A stretch of DNA of 64,000 bases, taken from the NCBI RefSeq assembly GCF_030409805.1, contig NZ_JAUFQP010000016.1, forward strand, positions 124,001-188,000, written 5' to 3'. Origin of the DNA: Algibacter miyuki (lineage in GTDB: Bacteria > Bacteroidota > Bacteroidia > Flavobacteriales > Flavobacteriaceae). Below, piece after piece: positions 35,833 through 46,900 of this stretch. The notes beneath the pieces are model-generated. The model was not told the DNA's origin. It searched no databases and saw only the letters and a program-made list of their open reading frames with translations. Position numbers and translations under genes: made by a program. The first letter of the stretch is position 1, and each line of letters starts with the position of its first letter.

Positions 35833-38730
35833 TTACTCTATATTTTGATTGATTAATGTTGGTTTCGGACCTTTATAAGACGGCTTTAGTCCTCCAAAAT
35901 CAATAACAACCTTTTGTATTACCATCCCCGGATTACCCGAAATTAGTTTTAAGGTATGCTTGCCCGCTTTAGATATTAAAATTTTACTCATATTAATTGT
36001 AGAATTTCTAATGACATTTTCTTTCCAATCAAACGAGTATTCCTCTGAAGCTGTAGTTTCCCAATTCACCATACTATTATCGATTTGAACGCCATAAGCC
36101 GTACCATTTTTCTCATCTTTTCCAAAAACAGGTAAAGCATAAGTGTGTACTGTAACGTAACCGGCATTTTCTGAATAAAAATCGTATTCTACACTAGCAT
36201 TTCTCCAGCCTTTATCTACAATAGTACCGAGCTGAACACTGTTCCCTGCGTAACCAAGCTCTTCAATAACCTGTACTTTCATGCCATGTTTTTCTGTTTT
36301 TCTAGAGAATTGTGATGGGTCTATAGACACCACACCATTATCCTCAACATAAAGTACATCTAATGCTTCGGCTGTTAAATCTGGGTTATGAATGGATAGG
36401 TAAATTTTCTCGTTATGGTCTCCAGTAGATACTAGAACTTCACCAGTTACATTATCTCCTTTAGGTGCTTTACCCCAGTCTATGCTAACTTGAATGCTTT
36501 CTTGTGTATTCGTTTTTCCTTTTTTCTTATTTAAAAGAATCCAAGAATCCATAGCCTTTGCTTCCCATTTTAAAGTATTTTCACCTTTATTAAACACTTC
36601 TATACCATAAGACTGCTTAGTAAATTTGCTAAACCTTGGTAATACATTTACTTGTGTCGCAGATGCGCCACTAGGAATAAAAACACCCATTTTAGCTTGT
36701 TTAGGAACTTCTATTGTTTCGGTTGGTGGTAATTGTATTTCCGGTAACCTTCCTGGAGCCGTCATGATTCCAGTCCATTTTCCGTTTTCTAAACCGTTAT
36801 AATGTGCTGTAATATCTGTTAAGCGTTGGTCTAAAATTTTAACCTCTTCAACCAAATTATTTGTAGCCGCTCTGCCCTGTTGAGCGTACCAACGGTTTTT
36901 TTGCGCTGCAAGCATTTTCTGGTTTTCTAGAGCTGCACCAACTACTGGATAATAAACCAACTGATAAAAAGTAGATTTATATGCTTCTGGCAATGCCTTA
37001 TGTAGTTTCTCTGCCTTCTTAGCAATTCTTTCGTATTCGTTATAACGGTTTTCTGCTTCGTTATAATTAGCAAAAGAAAACTCGGTATCCGAAATACGTT
37101 CTTTAGCATCCAAACTATTCCATCTCCAATCCCAACCCATATATTCTGGTTTACGCTCGAAACCTAAACGGAAATAACTGTTATAAATATCTTTAAAATC
37201 TGCTTGATATTCATCTCCAAAAATAGAGGATAAAAACACACTGTTATAATCTGGAATGGTATTGTAAGTAACCGAATTTATATTCCAAGCCAGGTCTAAA
37301 AAAAACTGCATACCTAATTCGCCTGGTTTAATATCTCCAACATTTAGCAACCAATAACGGTCTGCTCCATTTTGGTAAGCTTTAAACATTTCCTCATACA
37401 TTAATGCTGGCGGAGTTGTGTTTAACCACAAGTAATCGTTAGGCTCACCTAAATATGAAATATGATAATAAACACCAGCGCCACCTTTACGCTTAGCTTC
37501 ATCCTTATTACTTAGTTTTTTTATATATCCAAAATTATCATCTGGCCATACTATGGTAATATCTTCTGGTAATTTCATACCACTTTTATAGATATCTAAA
37601 ACTTCTTTATAAGGCACAAATATTTGTGGAATTTCATCTTTTTCTTTTTTAATATACTTGGTTAGTATCTCTCTCTCTGCATCGATAACCTGCTCTAAAA
37701 CATTAGCTTTTGTATAACCTTCTGGAACATCCTTCATACCTGTATCGTGGATGCCACGTATGCCTACGGTATAAATATTTTCGTATGGTGCGGCTTCTTT
37801 TACACGACTATCTAAAGCGGCTAAAACACCATTTTTATTACGAACATAATCCCATGCGCCGTTATTTTTTTTATTCCATTCTGTAGTGTTGTTGTACAGT
37901 AATGGTTCTGCATGACTACTCGTCATCATGATTGCAAATTTATCTGCAACTACTTTATTTTCTGGGTATTTAAAAAAGGCACCCGTAACCTCGTGCATAG
38001 CAGGAGCTAGCATGTTTGCTTTTAAGCGAAGAAGTAATTCGCAAACTTTCTCGTATGTATTTGGACCAATATCATTTATTTGTGGATCCATTAACTTTGA
38101 AGCCCAGGGTTTTAATCCCCAATCTTCATCGTTTATAAATACACCTCTATATTTTACAGAAGGTGCTTTGGATATAAAATTAATATCGGCAATATGAAGT
38201 TCTTTTCTTTTTACTGTAGGCACATCTGCCCAATAATACCATGGTGAAACACCTATGGTTTTAGATAATGTGAAAACACCATAAGCAGTACCACGTCTAT
38301 CACTACCCATTATAACTAAGGCTTTGTCTATTCCTGGTAATGGATTTTTAACTGTTTGGTAAGCATATTGTTCCCAAGTACCTGCCAAATTTGTAGCACT
38401 TATTTTTCCTGTTTTTACTAACTTATCTATTAATTTACTTTGGCCAAGTGTTCCAATTATAATGGCATTTTTAGCTTTTGGTGTGTTGGTTGTAACTACG
38501 GGTAATTTACCTGTTACACGTTCTATATCTTTAGATAATAATTTTGATGCTATACTTACCACTTCAAAATCAGAGACATCATAATGAATAGCTGCACTCT
38601 CAATAGGGTTTACTATGGAAAAACTACTTGATTGATTATTATTTGCATTAACTAAATTTAATTGTGCGTTTAAAGAGTTAATCCCTAATACCATTAAAAT
38701 AAGTAAAAGATTAAGCGATCTATTTTTCAT
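35833..38730 (-). CDS. GH115 alpha-glucuronidase-family enzyme
   Basis: A 965-residue protein with a signal peptide (LILMVLGINSLNAQ). GH115 landmarks: MGSDRRGTAYGVFTLSKTIGVSPWYYWADVP, KYRGVFINDEDWGLKPWA, LKANMLAPAMHEV, VWPDDNFGYIKKLS, YYHISYLGEPNDYLWLNT and DRYWLLNVGDIKPGE. The C-terminal part (about 770-965) has the beta-sandwich repeats of the family. GH115 enzymes remove (4-O-methyl)-alpha-glucuronic acid from xylan, and some act on other glucuronate-bearing glycans including arabinogalactan. No xylanase is visible here, so a non-xylan target is likely. The product, glucuronate, fits the uxu genes at 48-50 kb. It follows the susD1 terminator by 34 bases. Confidence 0.94.
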   Translation of the reverse strand: MKNRSLNLLLILMVLGINSLNAQLNLVNANNNQSSSFSIVNPIESAAIHYDVSDFEVVSIASKLLSKDIERVTGKLPVVTTNTPKAKNAIIIGTLGQSKLIDKLVKTGKISATNLAGTWEQYAYQTVKNPLPGIDKALVIMGSDRRGTAYGVFTLSKTIGVSPWYYWADVPTVKRKELHIADINFISKAPSVKYRGVFINDEDWGLKPWASKLMDPQINDIGPNTYEKVCELLLRLKANMLAPAMHEVTGAFFKYPENKVVADKFAIMMTSSHAEPLLYNNTTEWNKKNNGAWDYVRNKNGVLAALDSRVKEAAPYENIYTVGIRGIHDTGMKDVPEGYTKANVLEQVIDAEREILTKYIKKEKDEIPQIFVPYKEVLDIYKSGMKLPEDITIVWPDDNFGYIKKLSNKDEAKRKGGAGVYYHISYLGEPNDYLWLNTTPPALMYEEMFKAYQNGADRYWLLNVGDIKPGELGMQFFLDLAWNINSVTYNTIPDYNSVFLSSIFGDEYQADFKDIYNSYFRLGFERKPEYMGWDWRWNSLDAKERISDTEFSFANYNEAENRYNEYERIAKKAEKLHKALPEAYKSTFYQLVYYPVVGAALENQKMLAAQKNRWYAQQGRAATNNLVEEVKILDQRLTDITAHYNGLENGKWTGIMTAPGRLPEIQLPPTETIEVPKQAKMGVFIPSGASATQVNVLPRFSKFTKQSYGIEVFNKGENTLKWEAKAMDSWILLNKKKGKTNTQESIQVSIDWGKAPKGDNVTGEVLVSTGDHNEKIYLSIHNPDLTAEALDVLYVEDNGVVSIDPSQFSRKTEKHGMKVQVIEELGYAGNSVQLGTIVDKGWRNASVEYDFYSENAGYVTVHTYALPVFGKDEKNGTAYGVQIDNSMVNWETTASEEYSFDWKENVIRNSTINMSKILISKAGKHTLKLISGNPGMVIQKVVIDFGGLKPSYKGPKPTLINQNIE

Positions 38731-38761
38731 TTAGTAAAGGTTGTTTTGTTTAATATCTATT

Positions 38762-38808
38762 AAAAAAAGCCGTTGCTGACAATGTTTTCAAATCAACAAC
38801 GGCATTTT
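38762..38808 (-). terminator. Terminator downstream of susD1
   Basis: GCCGTTG/CAACGGC stem with an outer A-run and T-run, directly after the susD1 stop codon. Downstream GH115, GH2 and GH43 probably rely on read-through, which would set their expression below the transporter genes. Confidence 0.78.
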
Positions 38809-38817
38809 TAGGTTTTA

Positions 38818-40491
38818 TTATTCAGCCCCTGGATACCCCGGGTTTTGCTTTAATACTACCTCACGGTTTGCTTCAATTTCATCTGCTGGAATTGGCCATA
38901 AGTTAAAATGCTCTTGCATACCTTGTTCCATATAATATGGGTTGTATCGATTTACTTGATCGTAAAGTTTACCAAGGCGCATTAATGTAAGGCGTCTTTT
39001 TTCTTCTAAACCTAGTTCTCTAGCACGTTCGTCTAATATATAATCAAGATTTATTTCTGATTGGTTGGCTAAAGAAACATTTGCTCTACCTCTTATAGCA
39101 TTAATATCCATTACAGCTAAATCAGGTTGACTATTTGCTATATAAGCCTCTGCTCTCAATAAATAAGTTTCCGCTAATCTTAACATGTACTGATCTGTAT
39201 AGGTTACTCCTGCTGAAGATGTTAAAGCGCTTGGCAGACTACCTGATCGATATAAACCTTCTGGGTGATTATAAGGCGTTGTTACCTTTGAAGGGTAAGC
39301 GTAAAACTCTCTTCTTCTTGGTAAAACTTCTGTAGAATATACATCGGTAGAACCAGCTAGCGCTTCAGAATTACTAGAATCGTAAACACGAACAAAATTA
39401 TGGTTAGCGTTTCTAATATCGTTAACAAAATCAGGGTTGCTAGCATCATCACCCCAAATAGTATTCGAGTAATAAGTTGTTGTAATACCCCAACCAATAC
39501 CACGACCACCAGTGTAATCTCCTACAGGCCAAGCGTTAAAGGGACTAAACCTAAGTAATGGAGCAAAGTGTCTTTCAAAGGCATATCCATCACCTCTGCT
39601 ACCAGATTGTAAACCACCTCCTTGAACGTCTAGCTCAAATTGAATAACCCATAAGGCTTCTTTATTACCAGAAGTTCTATTTTGGTTTCCTTTTCTAAAT
39701 AAATCCCAATAAATGTCTCCTGGAGTTTCTGAAGAACGTGTCCCAAAACGAGATTCTTGTGTACCCATTAAACGTGTATTAGGATCTGCTATTACTTTGG
39801 TTGTAGCTGTAATTGCATCTTGGTTTCTTCCTAAAGCTAAATATGCTTCGGAAAGATAGTGGTAAGCCACTAAGTTTGCAATACGACCATCTTCTGTTTC
39901 ACTGATACTAGGTAAGTTTTTTGATGCAAAATCTAAATCTTCTACGACTTGATTAAGAACAGCTTCTTTAGTTGCGCGTTCAAAATTAATTTTTGGTGAT
40001 AAAATCTCCTCAGTTACCAGTGGTACTCCTCCGTAAAGCGTTGCTAAAACTTTATAACTAAACCCTCTAAAAAACCTAGCTTGTGCTAAAATATCTTTAG
40101 TTTGAGCTTCGTTCATTGATGATGAAACTGAACGATCTATAACAGCATTTGCTTCAGAAATTGTTTTGTATAATAAATTCCAGTGCACTGTTGGTATATC
40201 ACTAGATGGTTGGTAAGCCTGATCCATTCTACTATGGCGATGAATACCATTGTTTTCTCCATCGTATACAAGATCTGTTCCGTATAAGAAATCAAACGGA
40301 CGACTTTCGTCTCTACTGTAGTATTGTCTTCTTACTAAGTAATACATATTGTTTACAGAAGCTGTAAAATCGGCATAAGTACTGTACGCGTTTGCAGAAC
40401 TTAAAAAGTCTTCAGGCGTTTCTTCTAGAAAGTCTTCATTACACGAATAGAATAAAGAGACTATGGCTAAAAATATAAATGTTTTTCTCAT
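38818..40491 (-). CDS. SusD/RagB-family outer-membrane glycan-binding lipoprotein (pair 1)
   Basis: A 557-residue lipoprotein with leader ending SLFYSC. SusD hallmarks: NEDFLEETPEDFLSSANAY N terminus, TPR helices with ARFFRGFSYKVLATLYGGVPLV, YTDQYMLRLAETYLLRAEAYIA, INAIRGRANV, DERARELGLEEKRRLTLMRLG and C-terminal NLWPIPADEIEAN with LKQNPGY. It partners the SusC1 transporter, 11 bases upstream, as the surface lid that binds glycan. A strong terminator follows, making susC1-susD1 a separate expression level within the operon. Confidence 0.96.
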   Translation of the reverse strand: MRKTFIFLAIVSLFYSCNEDFLEETPEDFLSSANAYSTYADFTASVNNMYYLVRRQYYSRDESRPFDFLYGTDLVYDGENNGIHRHSRMDQAYQPSSDIPTVHWNLLYKTISEANAVIDRSVSSSMNEAQTKDILAQARFFRGFSYKVLATLYGGVPLVTEEILSPKINFERATKEAVLNQVVEDLDFASKNLPSISETEDGRIANLVAYHYLSEAYLALGRNQDAITATTKVIADPNTRLMGTQESRFGTRSSETPGDIYWDLFRKGNQNRTSGNKEALWVIQFELDVQGGGLQSGSRGDGYAFERHFAPLLRFSPFNAWPVGDYTGGRGIGWGITTTYYSNTIWGDDASNPDFVNDIRNANHNFVRVYDSSNSEALAGSTDVYSTEVLPRRREFYAYPSKVTTPYNHPEGLYRSGSLPSALTSSAGVTYTDQYMLRLAETYLLRAEAYIANSQPDLAVMDINAIRGRANVSLANQSEINLDYILDERARELGLEEKRRLTLMRLGKLYDQVNRYNPYYMEQGMQEHFNLWPIPADEIEANREVVLKQNPGYPGAE

Positions 40492-40502
40492 GTTATTTTT
40501 TT

Positions 40503-43500
40503 TTAAAAGGTTAAATTAATACCTACTGAAAGTCCTTTCAATACTGGTCTACCACCAGCAGACAAGCCAGATCCATATAAGTTTTTACTAGGGTCTTGAA
40601 CTTCAGGATCCCAACCTCTCCATTTTGTCCAAGTAGCTAAGTTTTTAGCACTAACAAATATGCTTAGATCTTCTATTGATAAACTTTCTAAAACCGATTT
40701 ATTAAAACTATAGCGTAGGTTTACGTCTTGTAAACGCACAAAACTTCTATTTTCATAACGACCGGGAGTAATACCAGGTCTAGAGCTAGATAAGGCATTT
40801 AATCCATTTGGGTTTTGTGGCGACCAGTAATCAATACCACTTAGTACATTTCTATGTAGTGTATTAGCATCTCTGTAAAGGGCATTATCATTTTTAGCTA
40901 TATAACTATCGTCCCCACCTTGTATTGTGTTAAAGAAAAAACTAAAAGACAAGTTTTTGTATTTAAATGTATTTAATAAAGATGCTCTAAAATCTGGATC
41001 TTTTGTTCCTAAAAAGGTACGGTCATCGGCCTGAGTAATTTCTCCATCACCATTTTGATCTACAACTTTATACTCTCCTGGATTAAAGCCTCCAACAACG
41101 TTTTCTTCTCCAATTTGAACAATACCATCGTTTTCATAGTCGAAGATGGCATTAATAGATTTCCCTATAAAGAGATTACTTTGAATTAAATCATCCTCTT
41201 CACCATCACCATCGGCATCTTCGCCAGTAAGCGCAAGAATAACGTTTTTGTTTCTTGAAAAATTAGCTGTTGTAGTCCATGTAAAATCTTCTGTACGTAT
41301 TATATCTCCTGTAATAGAAATTTCTATACCTGTATTTTTAATAGTACCGACATTGGTTTGAATTTCATCAAAACCAGTTAGATAAGGAATTCGAACAGCG
41401 AATAATAAATCGTCTGTTATATTTCTATAGGTATCTACAGAACCTCTTATTCTATTAGAAAGCATTGAGAAATCGACACCAACATTTAAACCTTTAGTTT
41501 TTTCCCATCGTAAATCAGGGTTTGCTAAAGAGTTTAATTCTTGGCCAAAAGCTGTACTCGAACCATCTCCAAAAACATAAGAAGCTCTTGTCCCAATTCT
41601 AGCAAGTGATGAATATCGTTTAGTTTGGTTACCGCTTATACCGTAACTAACTCTTGCTTTTAAGCTGTTTATCCAATCTGCATTCTCCAAAAAAGATTCA
41701 TTAGAAACAATCCAACCTAAAGCTCCAGAAGGGAAATAAGCTGTCTTTTCATTTTCTGCAAAAGCAGAAAAACCATCTCGTCTTATTGTACCTGTTAAAA
41801 TATAACGATTATCGAACTTGTAGTTTACTCTGGCCATTTGGTAATTTAAAGTTTCGGTATATGCTTCAGAGCTAATTTTAGGAATACTACCTACTCCTAA
41901 ATCGTTATAACCTAATGATAGTCTATCAAAACCACTAGCGTATGCATTTGTAAGTTCAAATTGACGTTCTAGAGCACCATATAGTAAAGTAGCACTAACA
42001 TCATGCTTACCAAAAACACGGTTATATTTTAAAATATTATCTAGCGTATAATCTCTATAGAATTTAACTTCTTTACCAGCATCTCCTGTTTCTCCAGCTC
42101 CGTATATACTGGCACCATAAGCTTTATCAACCCTGTAATTGTTACCAAAGTTTAAACGATAAGATAAACCTTTAATAAAAGGCAATTGCATTTCAGAATA
42201 CATGTTTGCAAAAAAGTAATCATGCCTTTCGTAATCTTGGGTATTTGATCCCAAAAACGGATTCGTATCCAACGACCCAGAAGGTGTTGCTACTAAGTTT
42301 CCATTTTCATCGTAAGGAGTAAATAAAGGAGCCGCAATAACAAGTTGATACAAATCAGGTTGATCTCCGTCTTTTTTAACAAAAGAACCAAAGGTTTGAA
42401 TACCAATTTTCCACCAATCTGTAGCATCTGCATCTAAATTAACACGCATACTTCTACGAGAAAAATTATCGTTTTTAACAAAGCCTTCTTGCTCTGTTAA
42501 ACCTAAAGAAACAAGATAGCTTATTGATTCTGATGCACCTGATACACTAAGAAGATTTTCTTGAATAAAACCACCTTGTGTGCCTTGGTCCCACCAATCG
42601 TAATCATTATTATTAAACGTACCTGGGTTATCTAATGATTCTAGTTTTGGATTAAAATTAGCCCCAGAATTGTTACCAAAATAACCTTCGTAGGCAGGGT
42701 TGGGTACTGTATAACCGGATTCTTCGGTGAATTCGAACTCATACAATTGTCTATTAAGATAATCAATATATTCGCCTCTTTCCATTGGGCGTAAATCTAC
42801 TGTAGGCTCAAGAGTCGTATAAGACGATGTCATGTTTACTTTTGCTTTTTGGTTTCTCTTACCGCCTTTGGTTGTTATCAAAATAACACCATTAGCCGCT
42901 TGCGCTCCATAAACTGCTGTAGAACTAACATCTTTAAGTACATCAATAGATTCAATATCGTTAGAATTTATAGAAGATAAGGAACCATTGTATTGTATAC
43001 CATCTAAAATAATAAGAACATCTTTACTACCTCCTAAAGTAACTTGTCCACGTATTTCTATAGAAGGCGTAGAACCAGCACTTGTAACCTGACCAATATT
43101 TAAGCCAGGAACAGTACCTTGCAGGCTTTGTACCACGTTTGCATTAGGAGCTTCTTTAAACGCATCAAGATTAGCCCTTGTAACAGCACCTGTTACATCA
43201 CTTCTTTTTTGAGTACCATAACCAATTACTACAACTTCGTCTAGTAAAGAAATGTCTTCTTTCAGTTGAACGTTAATAGTTTGTTTATTATTAACTGGAA
43301 TTTCGATAGTCTCAAAACCAATATACGATACTACAATAGTACTAGAGCCATTGGTTTTTATATTATAAACACCATCAAAATTAGTTACAGCTCCTGTTGA
43401 TGTACCTTTTACAATTATAGTGGCTCCTGGTATGGGTTGGCCATTAACATCGATTACTTTTCCAGACACGGTTATATTCTGGCCAATTACAGTAAAAATG

Positions 43501-43574
43501 CCCAGTCCAAAAAAGATCATAAATAGACCCCTTCTTTTATCAGACAGAGAAAAGCATTTCAATAATTTTTTCAT
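40503..43574 (-). CDS. SusC/RagA-family TonB-dependent transporter (pair 1)
   Basis: A 1023-residue outer-membrane receptor. The signal region reads KRRGLFMIFFGLGIFTVIGQ; then a carboxypeptidase-regulatory-like domain (about 33-105, ITVSGKVIDVNGQPIPGATI), the TonB-box-like DEVVVIGYGTQKRSDV, the plug (SIEIRGQVTLGGSKDVLIILDGI, SSTAVYGAQAANGVILITTK) and a barrel ending LSVGINLTF. With SusD1 it imports oligosaccharides. It is first in the susC1 operon, divergent from the HTCS gene; both putative AraR and HTCS sites lie upstream. Only about 30% of residues look shared with SusC2 by eye, so the two pairs probably take different fragments. Confidence 0.96.
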   Translation of the reverse strand: MKKLLKCFSLSDKRRGLFMIFFGLGIFTVIGQNITVSGKVIDVNGQPIPGATIIVKGTSTGAVTNFDGVYNIKTNGSSTIVVSYIGFETIEIPVNNKQTINVQLKEDISLLDEVVVIGYGTQKRSDVTGAVTRANLDAFKEAPNANVVQSLQGTVPGLNIGQVTSAGSTPSIEIRGQVTLGGSKDVLIILDGIQYNGSLSSINSNDIESIDVLKDVSSTAVYGAQAANGVILITTKGGKRNQKAKVNMTSSYTTLEPTVDLRPMERGEYIDYLNRQLYEFEFTEESGYTVPNPAYEGYFGNNSGANFNPKLESLDNPGTFNNNDYDWWDQGTQGGFIQENLLSVSGASESISYLVSLGLTEQEGFVKNDNFSRRSMRVNLDADATDWWKIGIQTFGSFVKKDGDQPDLYQLVIAAPLFTPYDENGNLVATPSGSLDTNPFLGSNTQDYERHDYFFANMYSEMQLPFIKGLSYRLNFGNNYRVDKAYGASIYGAGETGDAGKEVKFYRDYTLDNILKYNRVFGKHDVSATLLYGALERQFELTNAYASGFDRLSLGYNDLGVGSIPKISSEAYTETLNYQMARVNYKFDNRYILTGTIRRDGFSAFAENEKTAYFPSGALGWIVSNESFLENADWINSLKARVSYGISGNQTKRYSSLARIGTRASYVFGDGSSTAFGQELNSLANPDLRWEKTKGLNVGVDFSMLSNRIRGSVDTYRNITDDLLFAVRIPYLTGFDEIQTNVGTIKNTGIEISITGDIIRTEDFTWTTTANFSRNKNVILALTGEDADGDGEEDDLIQSNLFIGKSINAIFDYENDGIVQIGEENVVGGFNPGEYKVVDQNGDGEITQADDRTFLGTKDPDFRASLLNTFKYKNLSFSFFFNTIQGGDDSYIAKNDNALYRDANTLHRNVLSGIDYWSPQNPNGLNALSSSRPGITPGRYENRSFVRLQDVNLRYSFNKSVLESLSIEDLSIFVSAKNLATWTKWRGWDPEVQDPSKNLYGSGLSAGGRPVLKGLSVGINLTF

Positions 43575-43708
43575 AAGTTTAATTATTAGTTAGTTTGAAT
43601 TAAGTTTTTGTAACCGTGCTGTTATAAAAAAGAGGACAAAATATTAATCGAGAGAAACCGTATTAATATGGTCGTAAACCTAAAATATATACAACAGCAC
43701 AACATTAC

Positions 43709-43727
43709 AAGTGTAAAAATAACACTT
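43709..43727. promoter_or_regulatory. Putative AraR operator upstream of susC1
   Basis: Perfect arms AAGTGT-N7-ACACTT, with TACA-like flanks as at 7318. It overlaps the predicted susC1 -33 element, 135 bases before susC1. Confidence 0.68.
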
Positions 43728-43740
43728 ACATATATACTAG

Positions 43741-43761
43741 GCAAGGTATAAATTGGTTAAA
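43741..43761 (-). promoter_or_regulatory. Putative HTCS binding site upstream of susC1
   Basis: CAAGGT-ATAAATTGGTTAAA matches the RTAAATYRR core seen at 13853, 31357 and 50345; the 5' part deviates most. It lies immediately upstream of the AraR-like site, 170 bases before susC1. Confidence 0.58.
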
Positions 43762-43942
43762 AACCACCCCTAAAATGACTCTTTTCAGAAACTAAAACTT
43801 AAAAAAACCAATAATATCAACGGGTTACATGGCTTTCCATATTCATTTAACTTATATTAAATTTAAAGTTTTATATGACCATATTCCTTTGCTTGTTCTT
43901 GAAAAAGCCTTAAGTTTGAGAACAGAATTAACGATCTTTACT

Positions 43943-46900
43943 ATGAAAGTAATTTTTAAAAAGAGAAATACTAATGAATATATTCGGAATTTAGTTTTAA
44001 ACTTCATCTTTTTTTTCATTTGTAGTGTTCCACTATTTGGTCAAGATTCAACACAAAACTATAATTCTATAGACGAAATTTTAACTTTTCATTTACTAGA
44101 TGTAGAAAGTGGTTTATCTCATAATGTTGTAAACAATATTGAACAAGATTCTCTAGGTTTTATTTGGGTGGGCACCATAGAAGGGTTAAACCGATATGAC
44201 GGTACTAGGTTTTCTAAATTTAAAAAAGATTACAAAAACCCAGAACATAGCCTAAATAATAATCATGTTTCCCATATAGAAATTGATCGTGGTGGTAATG
44301 TATTAATTTCTACCGACGAAGGCCTAAACACCTACAACACTAAACATGAAACTTTCAAAGCTTATCAACAAAATCACAAAAAATTAGCTGCCCCCATTAG
44401 CTCGTTTGCTATTGGTCCCAATAGAGAACTTATTTTAGGAACTTCTAATAAAGATTGGGGTTTAAGGTTTATGGATAAAAATGGAAAACTTACAACGCTA
44501 AGTCATGAACTTCATAATGAAAATTCCATATCGTCAAACTATATTTCAAAACTCCTTGTGCAAGGGGATTCTATCTTATGGATTGGCACAAGTAACTCTG
44601 GGTTAAACAAATACAACTACCATACAAAAAAAATAACACGAATACCTAGTGGAAATAACAGCCTCATTTCTTCGGCAGATATACACACGCTATATAATGA
44701 TAATGCAGGGAACCTTTGGATAGGCGGCTCTAATGGTTTACAAATAATAACTGTTAAAGGAGATACATTAAGCTTAAAATCATCATTAAATTATGGTCAA
44801 GGGCTTAGTGATGGTAACGTACTGTCTTTTCAAGAAGACAACCAAAACAACATGTGGATTGGTACGCGTAACGGCGGTCTTAACATTCTAAATATACCTA
44901 CCTTTCTATCACAACACAAACTTTCTATAAAATGGTTTCTACCAAAAAGTGATGGCTCTAGTGTTTATAATAGAACTATATCATCTATTAAAAAAGATAG
45001 AGATGGTAATATGTGGTTGGGTACAAGCACCGGTTTAAATTTTGTTAATCCTAATGGTGAACCCGTAAAGCGTTTTCAAAAAAATGTTGATAATCCCGAT
45101 GGTTTAGCCCATGACAGAATTGGAGCATTTGCACAAAAAAGGGATGGCAAAATTTGGATAGGCACCGATGGTGGCGGCCTTAACCTATTTAATCCTAGTA
45201 CAGGCAAGTTTTCTAACATTAAACACGAACCTAACAACAAGCATAGCCTTAGTAATGATTATATAATTGCCTTATTAGATGACTCAAAAAACAGACTTTG
45301 GGTTGGCACTTATGGAGGCGGGTTAAATAAAAGAAACTCAAAAACAGGTAAATACACACATTATCTAGAAGGTACCATAGAAGATGGTAACGACGTTAGA
45401 AAAATATATGAAGATGGCCGTGGCCAAATCTGGATTGGTACCAACCGTGGAGGCTTATATAGGTACATTGAGGCAAAGGACACATTTGAATACATTGAAA
45501 GCTTAGGTAAAATAGATATAAGAGATATAACCTGTGACGAAAAAGGCTTTTTATGGCTTGCTACCTACGGCGACGGTGTTTTAAAATACAACCCTAAAAA
45601 CGAAACCTCGGTAGCTTACAATATGAAAAACACCGATGGCATGACAAGTGATGTTATCTTTTGTCTACTACATTTAAATAATGGAGATATACTATGTGGA
45701 ACTCGCTTTGGAGGATTAATTCGGCTGACCCCTAAAACCTTTAAAGCGGTTAGTTTTACTGAGAATGATGGACTTAGTAACAACACCGTGAGTAGTATAA
45801 TTATTGAAAACGAAATGAGTATTTGGATAGGTACTTTTAATGGTATAAGTTACTATAATCCCAATACAAATACTATAGAAAACCTAAATACATTTAACAA
45901 TATACAACGCAGCGAATTTAATGTTGGAGCCGTACTAAAAAGCCATAATGGCTACTTGTACTTTGGAGGGAATAAGGGTTTCAATATGTTTAATCCTGAA
46001 ACACTTGAAAGTAGCATACCTACCTCCCATTCTATTGTATTTGAAAACATACAGGTACTAAATAAAAAAGTTAGAGTAGCCCCTAACACTAAAAATGCCA
46101 TATTACAAGAGTCCATTTCCTACCAAAACAATATTACGTTACCACACAACCAAAGCCTGTTTTCAATAAATTTTGCAGTATTAAAATATCCAATTGCCAA
46201 CAATATTAACTACTCTTATATTTTAGAAGGCTACCACAAACATTGGATAGAAAATAACAGTAACGGTACCGCGAATTTAAGTAATATTCCGCCCGGTAAT
46301 TACACCTTAAAAGTAAAAGCAAAATTAGGTTCAGGTAAAGAAGTATCCAACCAATTACTAGTCACCATTACACCTCCTTTTTGGAAAACAATTCCAGCCT
46401 ATATTTTATACATATTACTAAGCGCTAGTTCCATTTACTTGGCTTTAAAGTATTATACCAAACATTTAAAACTAAAAAACTCTTTACTTTTTGAAAAAAA
46501 ACAACGTCAATTAGAACAAGATTTTAATAAAGAAAGAATTCGTTTTTTTACAAGTTTCTCGCACGAATTACGAACTCCATTAACTTTAATATTAGGTCCT
46601 GTTGATGATATGCTCCAAGAGCTTCACAACAAAAAGCATCTAGATAGTATGCGCTTAATAAAGAAGAATGCTACCTACTTATTTCAATCTATTAATAAAT
46701 TATTAGAATTTAGAAAATCGGAAATAGGCTTAAGCGATTTGGTGGTAAACAAATACAACCTGCCCCCCATACTAAAACAATTGGTAGAAAATTATGTTTT
46801 AATGGCTCAAAAAAAAGGCATAAATCTAACATATTCTATACCTGAAGATAATTTTATTGCTTGGTTTGATCTTGAAAAAATTCAAATTATAGTTAATAAC

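Larger units (their letters stand above)
43575..43942. other. Shared promoter region of susC1 and the HTCS gene
   Basis: No gene is expected once the HTCS start is placed at 43943. It contains an AraR-like operator (43709-43727), an HTCS-like site (43741-43761), and on the minus strand a TTG box overlapping the AraR-like site followed after 18 bases by TATATTTT, a plausible susC1 promoter. Confidence 0.6.

Noticed and set aside
43829..43942. Extended N terminus of the HTCS from the ATG at 43829
   Set aside because: It would place 38 residues before the signal peptide and overlap promoter DNA; ATG at 43943 fits better.
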